Assembly (NCBI RefSeq): GCF_902810435.1
Contig: NZ_LR778174.1
Coordinates: 186,001 to 250,000 of the forward strand
Reading direction: 5' to 3'
DNA length: 64,000 nt
Source: Veillonella parvula
Lineage (GTDB): Bacteria > Bacillota > Negativicutes > Veillonellales > Veillonellaceae
Shown: piece by piece, positions 33,472 through 42,379 of the stretch
How the letters are laid out: each line of letters begins with the position of its first letter
Position numbering within the stretch: position 1 is the stretch's first letter
The notes under the pieces: model-generated
Databases searched by the model: none
Told to the model about the DNA's origin: nothing
The model's input: only the letters and a program-made list of their open reading frames with translations
Position numbers and translations under genes: made by a program

Positions 33472-34416
33472 ATGAAACAATATGAAGTTATTGGTGTTAT
33501 TATAACTCTATTAGGGGCTGTTTTATGGGGTGTATCCGGTGCATCCGTACAGTTCTTAAGCAATTTTAGAGATATGAATTTGGAATGGCTAGTAACTATG
33601 CGATTGATTACAGCAGGTTTACTAACTGTTATTTATGCATGGTTTAGATTTGGAAACTCTATCTTTAATGTATTTCATAGTGTAAAGGATATGCTAGGGC
33701 TCATTGTTTTTGGCGTATTTGGAATGGCATTATGCCAATATACATACTTCAGATCCATTGCTTTAGCTGGAGCTGGCATTGCAACGGTTTTACAATATCT
33801 GGCGCCGTCTATGATTATTATTTATCTGCTAGTACGCTATGGTAAACGACCATCCAAGGGGGAGACGGTTTCTGTTATACTTGCTTTAGTGGGGACCATT
33901 TGTTTGATGGGGAATGGTGATGGTCTTTCTATTGAAAGCTTCCCGATGGCGGTTCTCGTATGGGGGCTTTTATCTGCTGTCGGTGTAGCCGTATATAGTA
34001 TTTCTCCTGTTGATTTACTCTACAAATATGGAACGTTGCCTATTGTAGGGTTTGGGATGCTTATTAGTGGTATTGTAGCCGCTATATTATTCCATCAACC
34101 GAATTCATATGCAGTGTGGGACGCATGGACTGTTATTGGTTGTTTCAATGTCATATTCCTCGGGACGATAGTATCTTTCAATGCCTATTTAGAAGGAGTT
34201 AAACGAATTGGGGCCGTACCAGGATCTATTTTGTCATCTATTGAACCTATTTCGGCGGCTTTCTTTGGGTGGGCTTTTTTAGGAAATGAATTTAGTCTAT
34301 TAGGGTTAATTGGTATGGCTATGATTATTGCTACCGTTGTTATCATTGCTTGGGATAGACAACGAACTATTAAACGAGAGGTACTGACAAAACTGAATAA
34401 AACAATATTAGAATAA
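33472..34416 (+). CDS. EamA/DMT-family transporter (10 segments)
   Basis: This 314-residue, ten-segment membrane protein of the drug/metabolite superfamily has two EamA repeats: GAVLWGVSGASVQFL at the start of the first and VWGLLSAVGVAVYSI at the start of the second. The end-of-repeat motif SSIEPISAAFFGWAFLGNE is typical. Members mostly export amino acids or related metabolites. Translation probably starts at ATG 33472 after GGTGA and is coupled to the YhcH-like gene. A terminator follows. Confidence 0.85.
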   Translation: MKQYEVIGVIITLLGAVLWGVSGASVQFLSNFRDMNLEWLVTMRLITAGLLTVIYAWFRFGNSIFNVFHSVKDMLGLIVFGVFGMALCQYTYFRSIALAGAGIATVLQYLAPSMIIIYLLVRYGKRPSKGETVSVILALVGTICLMGNGDGLSIESFPMAVLVWGLLSAVGVAVYSISPVDLLYKYGTLPIVGFGMLISGIVAAILFHQPNSYAVWDAWTVIGCFNVIFLGTIVSFNAYLEGVKRIGAVPGSILSSIEPISAAFFGWAFLGNEFSLLGLIGMAMIIATVVIIAWDRQRTIKREVLTKLNKTILE

Positions 34417-34426
34417 ATTGATAAGC

Positions 34427-34469
34427 ACACATATATCACAGAAAACGTTTCGTGGTATATGTGTTTTTT
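34427..34469 (+). terminator. terminator after the EamA transporter
   Basis: ACACATATATCAC (34427-34439) pairs with GTGGTATATGTGT (34452-34464) with one mismatch, followed by a T run. Confidence 0.88.
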
Positions 34470-34585
34470 GTTATAACATACAGTATATTTTAGATACTGT
34501 ATACATGCGCCATTTAGTTGACTATTTACCTATCTATTCATATAGTAAATGTATACGTGATTATTAGTTTGTTACGGAGGTATTT

Positions 34586-35881
34586 ATGTCTGTAAAAGAT
34601 TTCGTGCAACAACGGCGCGATGCGTTAATCGCTATGCGTCGAGATTTTCATATGTACCCTGAACCTGCTTGGCTTGAGTATCGCTCTGCTGCGAAGGTAG
34701 CGGATAGGCTTATTTCTTTGGGCTATGATGTGGCGTTGGGGGCAGATGTACTCGATTTGGACTCTCGCATGGGCTTGCCTAGTGATGAGGTCATGAAAGC
34801 TGCTATGGATCGAGCCATCGAAGAAGGTGCAAATCTTGAGCTTGTAGAAAAGATGGGCTATGGTAAAACGGCCATCGTCGCAACTATGAAGTTCGGTGGC
34901 GAGGGTCCCGTAGTAGCGTTTCGTGTAGACATGGATTCCAATGATGTCATTGAAGCTAAAGAGGATAACCATGTACCCGCAAAGGGAGGCTTCCGTTCTT
35001 GTCACGATAAGGCGATGCACGCTTGCGGTCATGATGCACATATGACGATGGGGCTAGGCCTAGCCGAATATTTGGCTGCGCACAAGGATGAATTCAAAGG
35101 AACTATTAAACTCATTTTCCAACCTGCAGAGGAAGGCGTGCGCGGTGCTAAAGCGATGGCGGAAGCGGGCGTTGTGGATGATGTAGATTTGATGTTCGGC
35201 ATGCATATTGGGTTTAATGAAAATCTATCCAATTGTTTTGCGTGTAGCGATCATGGCTTCTTAGCGACAACAAAACTTGATGCGGTGTTCCACGGCTATT
35301 CTGCTCATGCTGGTGGTTCCCCAGAAAAAGCACAAAATGCAATGCTCGCAGGTTGTACAGCGGTTCTTAACTTACAAGCCATCGCTCGTCATAGTCAAGG
35401 CGCCTCTCGCATGAATGTAGGTGTTTTTGAAAGCGGTACAGGCCGCAATGTGACGCCTGATGTGGCAGTTCTTAAACTAGAAACTCGTGGTGCCACTACA
35501 GAAATCAATGACTACATGATTGAACGAGCAAAGACTATTATTAAAAGTGCTGCAGAAATGCACGATTGTACCTTTGAAATTACAAAACAAGGAGAAACTC
35601 CTGCAGGTCGCATCAGCGATGATTTAGCTCGTGAGGTGCAAGCTATCGTGGAGCCACTTGGTATTTTTAAAGAGGTTCCATTTGATTACAGCGGTGGCGG
35701 TAGTGAAGATTGTGCGTACTTCTTGAACCGTGTCATTGATCGCGGCGGTAGAGCGACCTACATGGTAGTAGGTTCTGCTATTAAAGCGCCACATCACAAT
35801 CCGCTCTTTGATATCGATGAAGAAGATATGTTAAACGGTATTGTAGCGTTAGGGACAATTGCTGCTCACTATTTAAAATAA
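34586..35881 (+). CDS. M20-family amidohydrolase, AbgA-like
   Basis: This 431-residue M20D metallohydrolase resembles the A subunit of aminobenzoyl-glutamate hydrolase. It starts with the DFHMYPEPAWLEYRSA motif and has the metal site HACGHDAHM near residue 150, the QPAEEGVRGAKAM Glu pair, and the dimerisation domain with FHGYSAHAGGSPEKAQNA. An extra segment near residues 50-90 (LDLDSRMGLPSDEVM) is also found in AbgA. It would release an amino acid from an N-acyl or amide substrate. AbgB is not present; instead a second M20 enzyme follows. GGAGG precedes the ATG. Confidence 0.8.
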   Translation: MSVKDFVQQRRDALIAMRRDFHMYPEPAWLEYRSAAKVADRLISLGYDVALGADVLDLDSRMGLPSDEVMKAAMDRAIEEGANLELVEKMGYGKTAIVATMKFGGEGPVVAFRVDMDSNDVIEAKEDNHVPAKGGFRSCHDKAMHACGHDAHMTMGLGLAEYLAAHKDEFKGTIKLIFQPAEEGVRGAKAMAEAGVVDDVDLMFGMHIGFNENLSNCFACSDHGFLATTKLDAVFHGYSAHAGGSPEKAQNAMLAGCTAVLNLQAIARHSQGASRMNVGVFESGTGRNVTPDVAVLKLETRGATTEINDYMIERAKTIIKSAAEMHDCTFEITKQGETPAGRISDDLAREVQAIVEPLGIFKEVPFDYSGGGSEDCAYFLNRVIDRGGRATYMVVGSAIKAPHHNPLFDIDEEDMLNGIVALGTIAAHYLK

Positions 35882-35944
35882 GGTTTACTGACTAGCCACC
35901 ATATGGTTTATCAGTCATTGATATAATAGATTGTGAGGTGTTAT

Positions 35945-37189
35945 ATGATTCAACGAGAGCGATTAGTTAAAGATTTTGATGCTATGGCCCAATTGACAGC
36001 ACCTGGTGAGGGCATTAATCGCCTTGCTTTTACCGATGCAGACTGGGCGGGGCGTCAATATATTATAGACCGCATGACTGATGCGGGTTTATCCGTTGAA
36101 ATAGACGATTTTGGTAATGTCATTGGCTATAAGATTGGTAAGAAACCAGATTTACCAGTTGTCATGGTAGGGTCTCATACAGATAGCGTACCCAATGGAG
36201 GTAATTACGATGGTGTGGTCGGCGTGTTATCTGCCATTGAAGTAATTCGTAGCATGACTGACGATAGTTATGAACATGACCATACCATCGCTGTGGTATC
36301 CTTCATGTGCGAAGAGTCCGGTCGTTTTGGGAATGCTACACTAGGTAGTAAGGCCATGCGTGGTGAATTAAGATTACAAGACTTACACCGATTGGTAGAT
36401 AAACAAGGAATTTCCTTGTACGAAGCATTGAAAGGTCGCAACTTAAATCCCGATGGGATTGAAGAAATGGAATATAAACGACCTGTAAAGTCTTTCACAG
36501 AAATTCATATAGAACAAGGAAAGGTACTGGAGCACGAACAGAAAACGATTGGCATTGTGACTGGTATTGCAGCGCCAGAGCGATTCTATGTGACCATTCG
36601 GGGCAATGCCGATCATAGTGGCGCTACGCCGATGAACTTGCGTCATGACGCCCTATGTGGAGCCTCAAAAATCATCCTCGGCATCGAGGAGATTGCATCT
36701 ATGCAAGAGGAACCACCCGTGGTGGGAACTGTTGGCGTTGTGGAGGTTACACCAGGGGCGATGAATGTCATTCCTGGTGCTGTAAAGCTAGGGGTAGACA
36801 TTCGTAGCATATCTAAGGCAGCTCGTAATTCTGTAGTTACTCTTGTTAAAGAATTTATTGACATTACTGCCGAGAAACGTGGATTATCGTATACAATTGA
36901 AACAATTGCACAGGACTATCCAGTGGAGATGCACCCGGCGATGATTCGAGAAATCGAAGAGGCTGTTAAGTCTGTTGGTGTGGAGTACATGACAATGCCT
37001 AGCGGTGCCGGTCATGATGCGATGCATTGGGCGGAGGTAGTTCCGACGGGAATGATCTTTATTCCATGCCGTGACGGCATCAGTCATAATCCTGCAGAAT
37101 TTGCTGAAATGGATGATATTGTAACGGGTGCAGCGGTGCTTGATAAGGTGCTTAGAAAACTTAGCTTGGAAGAAACAAAGCTTGTTTAA
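35945..37189 (+). CDS. M20-family hydantoinase/carbamoylase-type amidohydrolase
   Basis: This 414-residue metallohydrolase belongs to the N-carbamoyl-L-amino-acid hydrolase/allantoate amidohydrolase group. Typical motifs are MVGSHTDSVPNGGNYDGV, FMCEESGRFGNATLGSKAM, SFTEIHIEQGKVLE, and the dimer-domain RGNADHSGATPMNLRHDA; GAGHDAMH carries the last metal ligand. Enzymes of this group free an amino acid or glycolate from carbamoyl or ureido compounds. The start is ATG 35945 after GAGGTG. It is sandwiched between the AbgA-like enzyme and a DcuC-like carrier, suggesting a scavenging operon. Confidence 0.85.
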   Translation: MIQRERLVKDFDAMAQLTAPGEGINRLAFTDADWAGRQYIIDRMTDAGLSVEIDDFGNVIGYKIGKKPDLPVVMVGSHTDSVPNGGNYDGVVGVLSAIEVIRSMTDDSYEHDHTIAVVSFMCEESGRFGNATLGSKAMRGELRLQDLHRLVDKQGISLYEALKGRNLNPDGIEEMEYKRPVKSFTEIHIEQGKVLEHEQKTIGIVTGIAAPERFYVTIRGNADHSGATPMNLRHDALCGASKIILGIEEIASMQEEPPVVGTVGVVEVTPGAMNVIPGAVKLGVDIRSISKAARNSVVTLVKEFIDITAEKRGLSYTIETIAQDYPVEMHPAMIREIEEAVKSVGVEYMTMPSGAGHDAMHWAEVVPTGMIFIPCRDGISHNPAEFAEMDDIVTGAAVLDKVLRKLSLEETKLV

Positions 37190-37198
37190 TATACTTCT

Positions 37199-37250
37199 TT
37201 ATGTAGTTATGTAGTTATGTAGATAAGTAGTTATATAGTTATATGATTAT
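37199..37250. repeat. 8-bp-period simple repeat
   Basis: TATGTAGT is repeated three to six times with growing divergence between the carbamoylase gene and the carrier gene. The remaining gap to 37419 is AT-rich and without a recognisable signal. Confidence 0.6.
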
Positions 37251-37419
37251 ACTGTATATAATTAAGTGATTACTTTTACTATTGTTAGGCCTATTAGGTG
37301 TAAGACATAGATAGGACTATTGTATTTTGTATTTAGTGTTGTTAGTTGTGTATTGGGTGTAAAGTGTTTATAGAGGGGATATAGCTATCTTGCATCCTAT
37401 GTACACGGATAGGAGAGTT

Positions 37420-38673
37420 ATGGTTATTACAGGTATTGTTATCGTAGTAGCGACGTTTATCGCTATTATTAAACAGTTTGAAACGCGGCTCGTTTTATTA
37501 TTATCAGGCTTATTAATGTGCTTTATTGGTGGGCAGCTTGGCGCTGGTACGACGGCCTTTGTGAAAGAACTTACAAATCCAGGCCTTGTGCCTACAATCT
37601 GTACAGTGTTAGGTTTTAGCTATGTTATGGAATATACAAAATGTACGGAGCATATGGTGTATTTCATTTCTGCAGGCCTCAAAAAGATGACTAAAATCAT
37701 CATCCCAGGTGCGGTTATTATTACATTTTTAATCAACATTGCACTACCTACAGCGGCAGGCTGTGCGGCGGCCGTAGGTGCGCTATTGATTCCTGCCCTC
37801 ATTCGTTCTGGAGTACATCCAGCGATGGCTGGTTCTGCAATCTTCTTAGGTACATGGGGTAGCTCCTTGAGTCCAGGCCTTATGTTTAATCCTCAAGTAG
37901 CACAACTGGCGGGGGTAGACGTAATGACAGTTATTGCGAGCTTCTCCATGCAAGCCGTTATTGGTATCGTAGTGGCTGCTATTTTGCTCAATATTGTGGC
38001 CATTGTTAAGAAGGAACATACAGGGTATGTAATGAAAAACGATACTGTAGAGGAAGGCAAAGAATTCAAAGTAAATTATTTCTATGCAATCATTCCTATT
38101 ATTCCTCTTGTATTACTTGTATTAGGTAGTAAACAAGTGGCGGTGATCCCAGAAATCTCTGTTCCTGTATCCATGCTCATCGGTACTGCTATTGGCATTA
38201 TTGCCGTGCGTCCTAATGTGGCAGAAGCTGTTAAGAAGTTCTTCCGCGGTACTGGAGATGGTATGTGTGATGTAGTGGGCCTTATGGCTGCAGCAGCATG
38301 CTTTACAGCAGGGATGCAACTCATTGGACTTACAAGTGCCCTTATTGATGGAATGAAGAATTCTCAACAAATCGCCCAAATCGGGGCAGCTTTTGGTCCG
38401 TTCTTGTTGGCTGTTATCTCTGGTTCTGGTAATGCGGCAGCTCTTGCCTTTAACGGTGCTGTAACACCGCATGCAGCAGACTTTGGTTATGGTATTATGC
38501 AACTTGGATCCATGGCTCAAATCGGTGCTGGTATCGGTCGAAGTATGAGTCCTGTAGCAGGAGCAGGTATCATCATTGCAGGACTTGCAGGTATTAACCC
38601 TATGGAAATGGCAAAACGCAATGCCGTGCCTTGTATTATTGCGACAGTAGTCATTATGCTATTGTTACTCTAG
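37420..38673 (+). CDS. DcuC-family anaerobic C4-dicarboxylate-type transporter
   Basis: This 417-residue membrane protein with about 12 segments is close to the DcuC family of dicarboxylate carriers. It shows the paired re-entrant motifs LPTAAGCAAAVGALLIPAL and GSGNAAALAFNGAVTPHA, and GTWGSSLSPGLMFNPQV. The start at ATG 37420 is favoured by AGGAG at 37411-37415; in-frame TTG 37390 and ATG 37399 lack a good site. Given the two amidohydrolases upstream, the true substrate may be an N-acyl or carbamoyl acid rather than fumarate. It ends in a strong terminator. Confidence 0.75.
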   Translation: MVITGIVIVVATFIAIIKQFETRLVLLLSGLLMCFIGGQLGAGTTAFVKELTNPGLVPTICTVLGFSYVMEYTKCTEHMVYFISAGLKKMTKIIIPGAVIITFLINIALPTAAGCAAAVGALLIPALIRSGVHPAMAGSAIFLGTWGSSLSPGLMFNPQVAQLAGVDVMTVIASFSMQAVIGIVVAAILLNIVAIVKKEHTGYVMKNDTVEEGKEFKVNYFYAIIPIIPLVLLVLGSKQVAVIPEISVPVSMLIGTAIGIIAVRPNVAEAVKKFFRGTGDGMCDVVGLMAAAACFTAGMQLIGLTSALIDGMKNSQQIAQIGAAFGPFLLAVISGSGNAAALAFNGAVTPHAADFGYGIMQLGSMAQIGAGIGRSMSPVAGAGIIIAGLAGINPMEMAKRNAVPCIIATVVIMLLLL

Positions 38674-38693
38674 TCTAATAAAACTATATTGTA

Positions 38694-38738
38694 AAAGAAA
38701 ACCCGTCATGATTGTTGTAATCATGACGGGTTTTCTTT
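38694..38738. terminator. strong bidirectional terminator
   Basis: AAAGAAAACCCGTCATGATT pairs with its full complement at 38719-38738 around a five-base loop, a 20-bp stem. The gap 38739-38974 holds only AT-rich DNA. Confidence 0.93.
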
Positions 38739-38974
38739 GTTATAACTTTAAATAGCCAATCAATATATTTGTATCAAAGCACCAATTCATATGATTTAAA
38801 CTAGCATGGTAATCAAGATGATTATATATAAGAGACTAATCAATTGATTATATGTAAGCGGCTAATTATATGATTTTTACGCATATATTGAAAGTTGAGA
38901 TATAAGTAATATTTATGGATGCCAAAGAAAAGAGCAATTTGTTTTTATTGCATTTTCATAATATATTATATGTA

Positions 38975-39859
38975 TTAAAGGAATAGTTGATATACCTTTG
39001 TGTCAGCCCATGTTTTCATAAATGAGTAAAAAGCCTGTACTGGCTTGGATTCAAGGGCACTATGACGGGTGTACATCCACGTATCCCGAGTCATGATATG
39101 ACCATCAAGAGTTTTCAAGGTTTCCTTAAATAGGTTAGGGTAATCATTACCACAGCTTTGGGTGAGGATGGTAAAACCAAGTCCTTGGTTGACGAGCTTC
39201 ATACATGTATCGATGTCGTTCACCTCAATGGTGCGCATCGGTGGTTGTGAGTAGTGGGAATACCACCAATCATCAATGGTCTGCTGTAAATTCGGATCTG
39301 TTTGATAGTGAATATAGGGCAGACGAGGTAAATCCTCTACGGCACAAGGCGTTTTGTTGAAGAAGCAGAATGGTTCAGACCAGATATGTTCTTTCGACTC
39401 TGTCCAAGTGTGGGCACCGCGAATGATGGCAGCATGTAAGCGGCCTTCAAGGAAGTCATGGTATAGCTTATAGCTAAGTCCCGTATACATGATGATATCA
39501 ATATGTGGATAAGCCTCTTTAAAGGTGGATAAGATATGGGGGATATGATACTTTGCGAATACATTTGAGCATCCTAGGTTTAATGTACCGCGTGGTTCAC
39601 TACCCATAGCTAATAGCTCTTGGCGCACCGAAGTATAGGAATTGAGCAAATCTTCGGCGTATCGTACAAGGCGTTGACCTTGATAGGTAAACTCTACACC
39701 ACGAGCTTGTCGGTTGATGATGGGACAGTTAAATTCCTTTTCTAATTTTTTTATCCGTTCACTCAATGCAGGTTGCGTCATAAATAGACGACGCGCCGCA
39801 TAAGTAATATTATTTTCCTCTGCTAAGGTTTTTAAAATTGTACAATCTTTCGTGTCCAT
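38975..39859 (-). CDS. LysR-type regulator of the ybhJHI-like operon
   Basis: This 294-residue LysR-type regulator has its helix-turn-helix in the first 60 residues (ITYAARRLFMTQPALSERIK), a linker helix, and a two-lobed effector domain (RGTLNLGCSNVFAKYHIP at the start, NQGLGFTILTQ near residue 225). AAAGGAG precedes ATG 39859. It is divergent from the aconitase-like operon, an arrangement like that of ybhD beside ybhHIJ in E. coli. Its ligand is presumably the carboxylate handled by that operon. The palindrome at 39982-40004 is the likely target. Confidence 0.85.
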   Translation of the reverse strand: MDTKDCTILKTLAEENNITYAARRLFMTQPALSERIKKLEKEFNCPIINRQARGVEFTYQGQRLVRYAEDLLNSYTSVRQELLAMGSEPRGTLNLGCSNVFAKYHIPHILSTFKEAYPHIDIIMYTGLSYKLYHDFLEGRLHAAIIRGAHTWTESKEHIWSEPFCFFNKTPCAVEDLPRLPYIHYQTDPNLQQTIDDWWYSHYSQPPMRTIEVNDIDTCMKLVNQGLGFTILTQSCGNDYPNLFKETLKTLDGHIMTRDTWMYTRHSALESKPVQAFYSFMKTWADTKVYQLFL

Positions 39860-39981
39860 AAACTCTCCTTTATATATGTATTATTGTACTCTATCCCATA
39901 GAGTTGGTACAGACGAGGGGACGCTAGGGCTATACAGATTAGATATAACTAAAGACTAGGTACTAGTAAGAGGAATGGAAC

Positions 39982-40004
39982 TTTCACCAATAAACATGGT
40001 GAAA
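39982..40004. promoter_or_regulatory. candidate LysR operator
   Basis: TTTCACC (39982-39988) and GGTGAAA (39998-40004) are perfect arms nine bases apart in the divergent promoter region. The spacing fits the T-N11-A form of LysR-type sites. It lies 54 bp before the aconitase-like start. Confidence 0.6.
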
Positions 40005-40057
40005 ATATAGTGTTTGTAAAGGTTTACACATGCCTGAAAGTAATAAAGGAGCAAGTC

Positions 40058-42355
40058 ATGGTTGAGTTAATTTCAAATGGTGTATTTTTATATCACGGTA
40101 CGGATATCGTTCCTGCGGATTCTAGTGCAGCCCTTGATCAGCAAGAAGTTTTTAATAAAGAGCGCGCCTATAAGGAAACGATGGCGTACCGTATTTTAAT
40201 GGACCACCAACAACACGAAGGTGATCAAGATTTACGCATCAAATTCGATGCCTTAACATCTCACGATATTACCTATGTTGGTATTATTCAAACGGCGATT
40301 GCCAGTGGTCTTGATAAATTTCCAATTCCTTACATTTTGACAAACTGTCATAATAGCTTGGCAGCAGTAGGGGGCACGATTAACGAAGACGACCATGTGT
40401 TTGGCTTATCCGCGGTTCAACGCTTCGGCGGCGTGTATGTACCTCCTCATCTTGCAGTTATTCACCAATATATGCGTGAAACAATGGCAGGCTGTGGCAA
40501 AATGATTCTCGGTTCCGACAGTCATACTCGTTACGGTGCTCTTGGTACTATGGCGATTGGTGAGGGCGGTCCAGAGCTTGTAAAACAATTGCTTGGCCGC
40601 ACGTATGATGTACAACGTCCAGAAGTTATCGCTATTTACCTCGATGGAAAACCTAAACACGGCGTAGGCCCACAAGACGTGGCACTCGCTATTGAAAAAG
40701 CTGTATTCGCAAACGGCTTTGTGAAAAATAAAGTAATGGAATTCGTAGGCCCTGGTATTAAACACCTATCCATGGACTTCCGTAACGGCATCGATGTAAT
40801 GACTACAGAGACTACATGCCTTACAACTATTTGGAGAACAGATAGCAATACGAAAGAATTCTTGACACTTCATGGTCGCGGTGATGCGTACAAAGAGCTT
40901 AACCCTGGTGATGTAGCTTATTATGATGGCCTAGTAAAAGTTAATCTTGGGGAAGTGGAAAGTATGATTGCTATGCCATTCCATCCAAGCAATGTATATA
41001 CAATTAAAGAAATCAACGAAGGTGGTCGCGATTTATTAGCAGAAATCGAACGTCAAGCGGTAGAGCAATTAGATAATAAATCCTTGTCTTTACAATTGCC
41101 TGAAAAACATTTTGACGGCAAATTGCATTTAGATCAAGGTATCATCGTAGGGTGCTCTGGTGGTTTATATGAAAACATTATGCAAGCGGCTAACATCGTA
41201 CGCGGTAAGAGCGTAGGTTCCGGTCGTTTCGCATTTAGCGTTTATCCTTCTAGCCAACCAATTTACTTAGAACTTATGAAAAATGGTGCTCTTGTAGATC
41301 TTATGAGTGCTGGTGCCATCGTGCGTACAGCTTTCTGCGGGCCATGCTTTGGTGCAGGTGATACACCTAACAATACTGGACTCAGTGGTCGTCATGCGAC
41401 ACGAAACTTCCCGAATCGCGAAGGTTCTAAACCTGGTAACGGACAAATTTCTTCCGTTGCACTTCTCGACTCCCGTTCCGTAGCGGCTACTGCTATTAAC
41501 GGTGGTGCATTAACTGCGGCTACTGATATCGATTATGATGATGTAGTACCAGCTTACCACTATGATGATAAACCTTATGAAAGCAAAGTATATAGCGGCT
41601 TCAATGAGCCTAAAAAAAATACTGAACTCATTTATGGACCATCCATTAAACCTTGGCCAGCTATTAAAGAATTTACCCCAAATGTATTGCTCAAAGTAGT
41701 TGCCTATATCGATGACCCTGTAACGACTACGGATGAGTTGATTCCATCTGGTGAAACATCTTCCTTCCGTTCAGATCCATATGCATTGTCTGAATTTGCC
41801 TTGAGCCGTAAGGTTCCTGAATATGTAGGTCGTGCTAAAGCCGTTCGCGATTGGGAAAAATCTCGTCAAGAAGGTGAAAGTACAGTAGAGTTAGTCGCTG
41901 CATACGAAGAGGTTAAGCAAGCTCTTGGCTTGTCAGAATCTGTAGAAGATATGGCTAAGTCTACAGCTGTTTCCAGCATGGTATATGCTAATCGCCCTGG
42001 CGATGGCTCTGCTCGTGAACAAGCAGCATCTTGCCAACGCGTATTAGGTGGCGGTGCTAACATTGCTATTGAATATGCTACAAAACGCTATCGCAGTAAT
42101 GTAATTAACTGGGGTATGTTACCGTTTGTAACTAGTGAAGAAGACTCTAAAACGATGGCAGTAGGCGACTATGTATATGTGCCAAATGTGCGTGACCAAT
42201 TATTCTCCGACTCCGATGATTACAAAGCATATGTTATCAGCGGTGGTGTGAAGAAAGCAGAAATTACATTGCATTTAGGTCACCTCAGCGATGAAGAGAA
42301 AGAGATTATCGCAGCAGGTTGTCTCATCAACTACTATGCAAATAGCAAAGCATAA
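40058..42355 (+). CDS. ybhJ: aconitase-family hydratase, YbhJ-like
   Basis: This 765-residue protein belongs to the aconitase superfamily and is closest in layout to E. coli YbhJ. It would hydrate or dehydrate a carboxylic acid using a [4Fe-4S] cluster. Visible are GSDSHTRYGALGTMAIGEGG near residue 165, IIVGCSGG, and the cluster motif TAFCGPCFGAGDTPNNTG. The swivel domain is at the C-terminus (ANRPGDGSAREQAASCQRVL). AAAGGAG supports ATG 40058 over the in-frame ATG 40010 or GTG. The substrate is unknown; the paired PrpF-like gene hints at an aconitate-like acid. Confidence 0.85.
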   Translation: MVELISNGVFLYHGTDIVPADSSAALDQQEVFNKERAYKETMAYRILMDHQQHEGDQDLRIKFDALTSHDITYVGIIQTAIASGLDKFPIPYILTNCHNSLAAVGGTINEDDHVFGLSAVQRFGGVYVPPHLAVIHQYMRETMAGCGKMILGSDSHTRYGALGTMAIGEGGPELVKQLLGRTYDVQRPEVIAIYLDGKPKHGVGPQDVALAIEKAVFANGFVKNKVMEFVGPGIKHLSMDFRNGIDVMTTETTCLTTIWRTDSNTKEFLTLHGRGDAYKELNPGDVAYYDGLVKVNLGEVESMIAMPFHPSNVYTIKEINEGGRDLLAEIERQAVEQLDNKSLSLQLPEKHFDGKLHLDQGIIVGCSGGLYENIMQAANIVRGKSVGSGRFAFSVYPSSQPIYLELMKNGALVDLMSAGAIVRTAFCGPCFGAGDTPNNTGLSGRHATRNFPNREGSKPGNGQISSVALLDSRSVAATAINGGALTAATDIDYDDVVPAYHYDDKPYESKVYSGFNEPKKNTELIYGPSIKPWPAIKEFTPNVLLKVVAYIDDPVTTTDELIPSGETSSFRSDPYALSEFALSRKVPEYVGRAKAVRDWEKSRQEGESTVELVAAYEEVKQALGLSESVEDMAKSTAVSSMVYANRPGDGSAREQAASCQRVLGGGANIAIEYATKRYRSNVINWGMLPFVTSEEDSKTMAVGDYVYVPNVRDQLFSDSDDYKAYVISGGVKKAEITLHLGHLSDEEKEIIAAGCLINYYANSKA

Positions 42356-42379
42356 GTGGTGAACATAAAGGAGTACATT

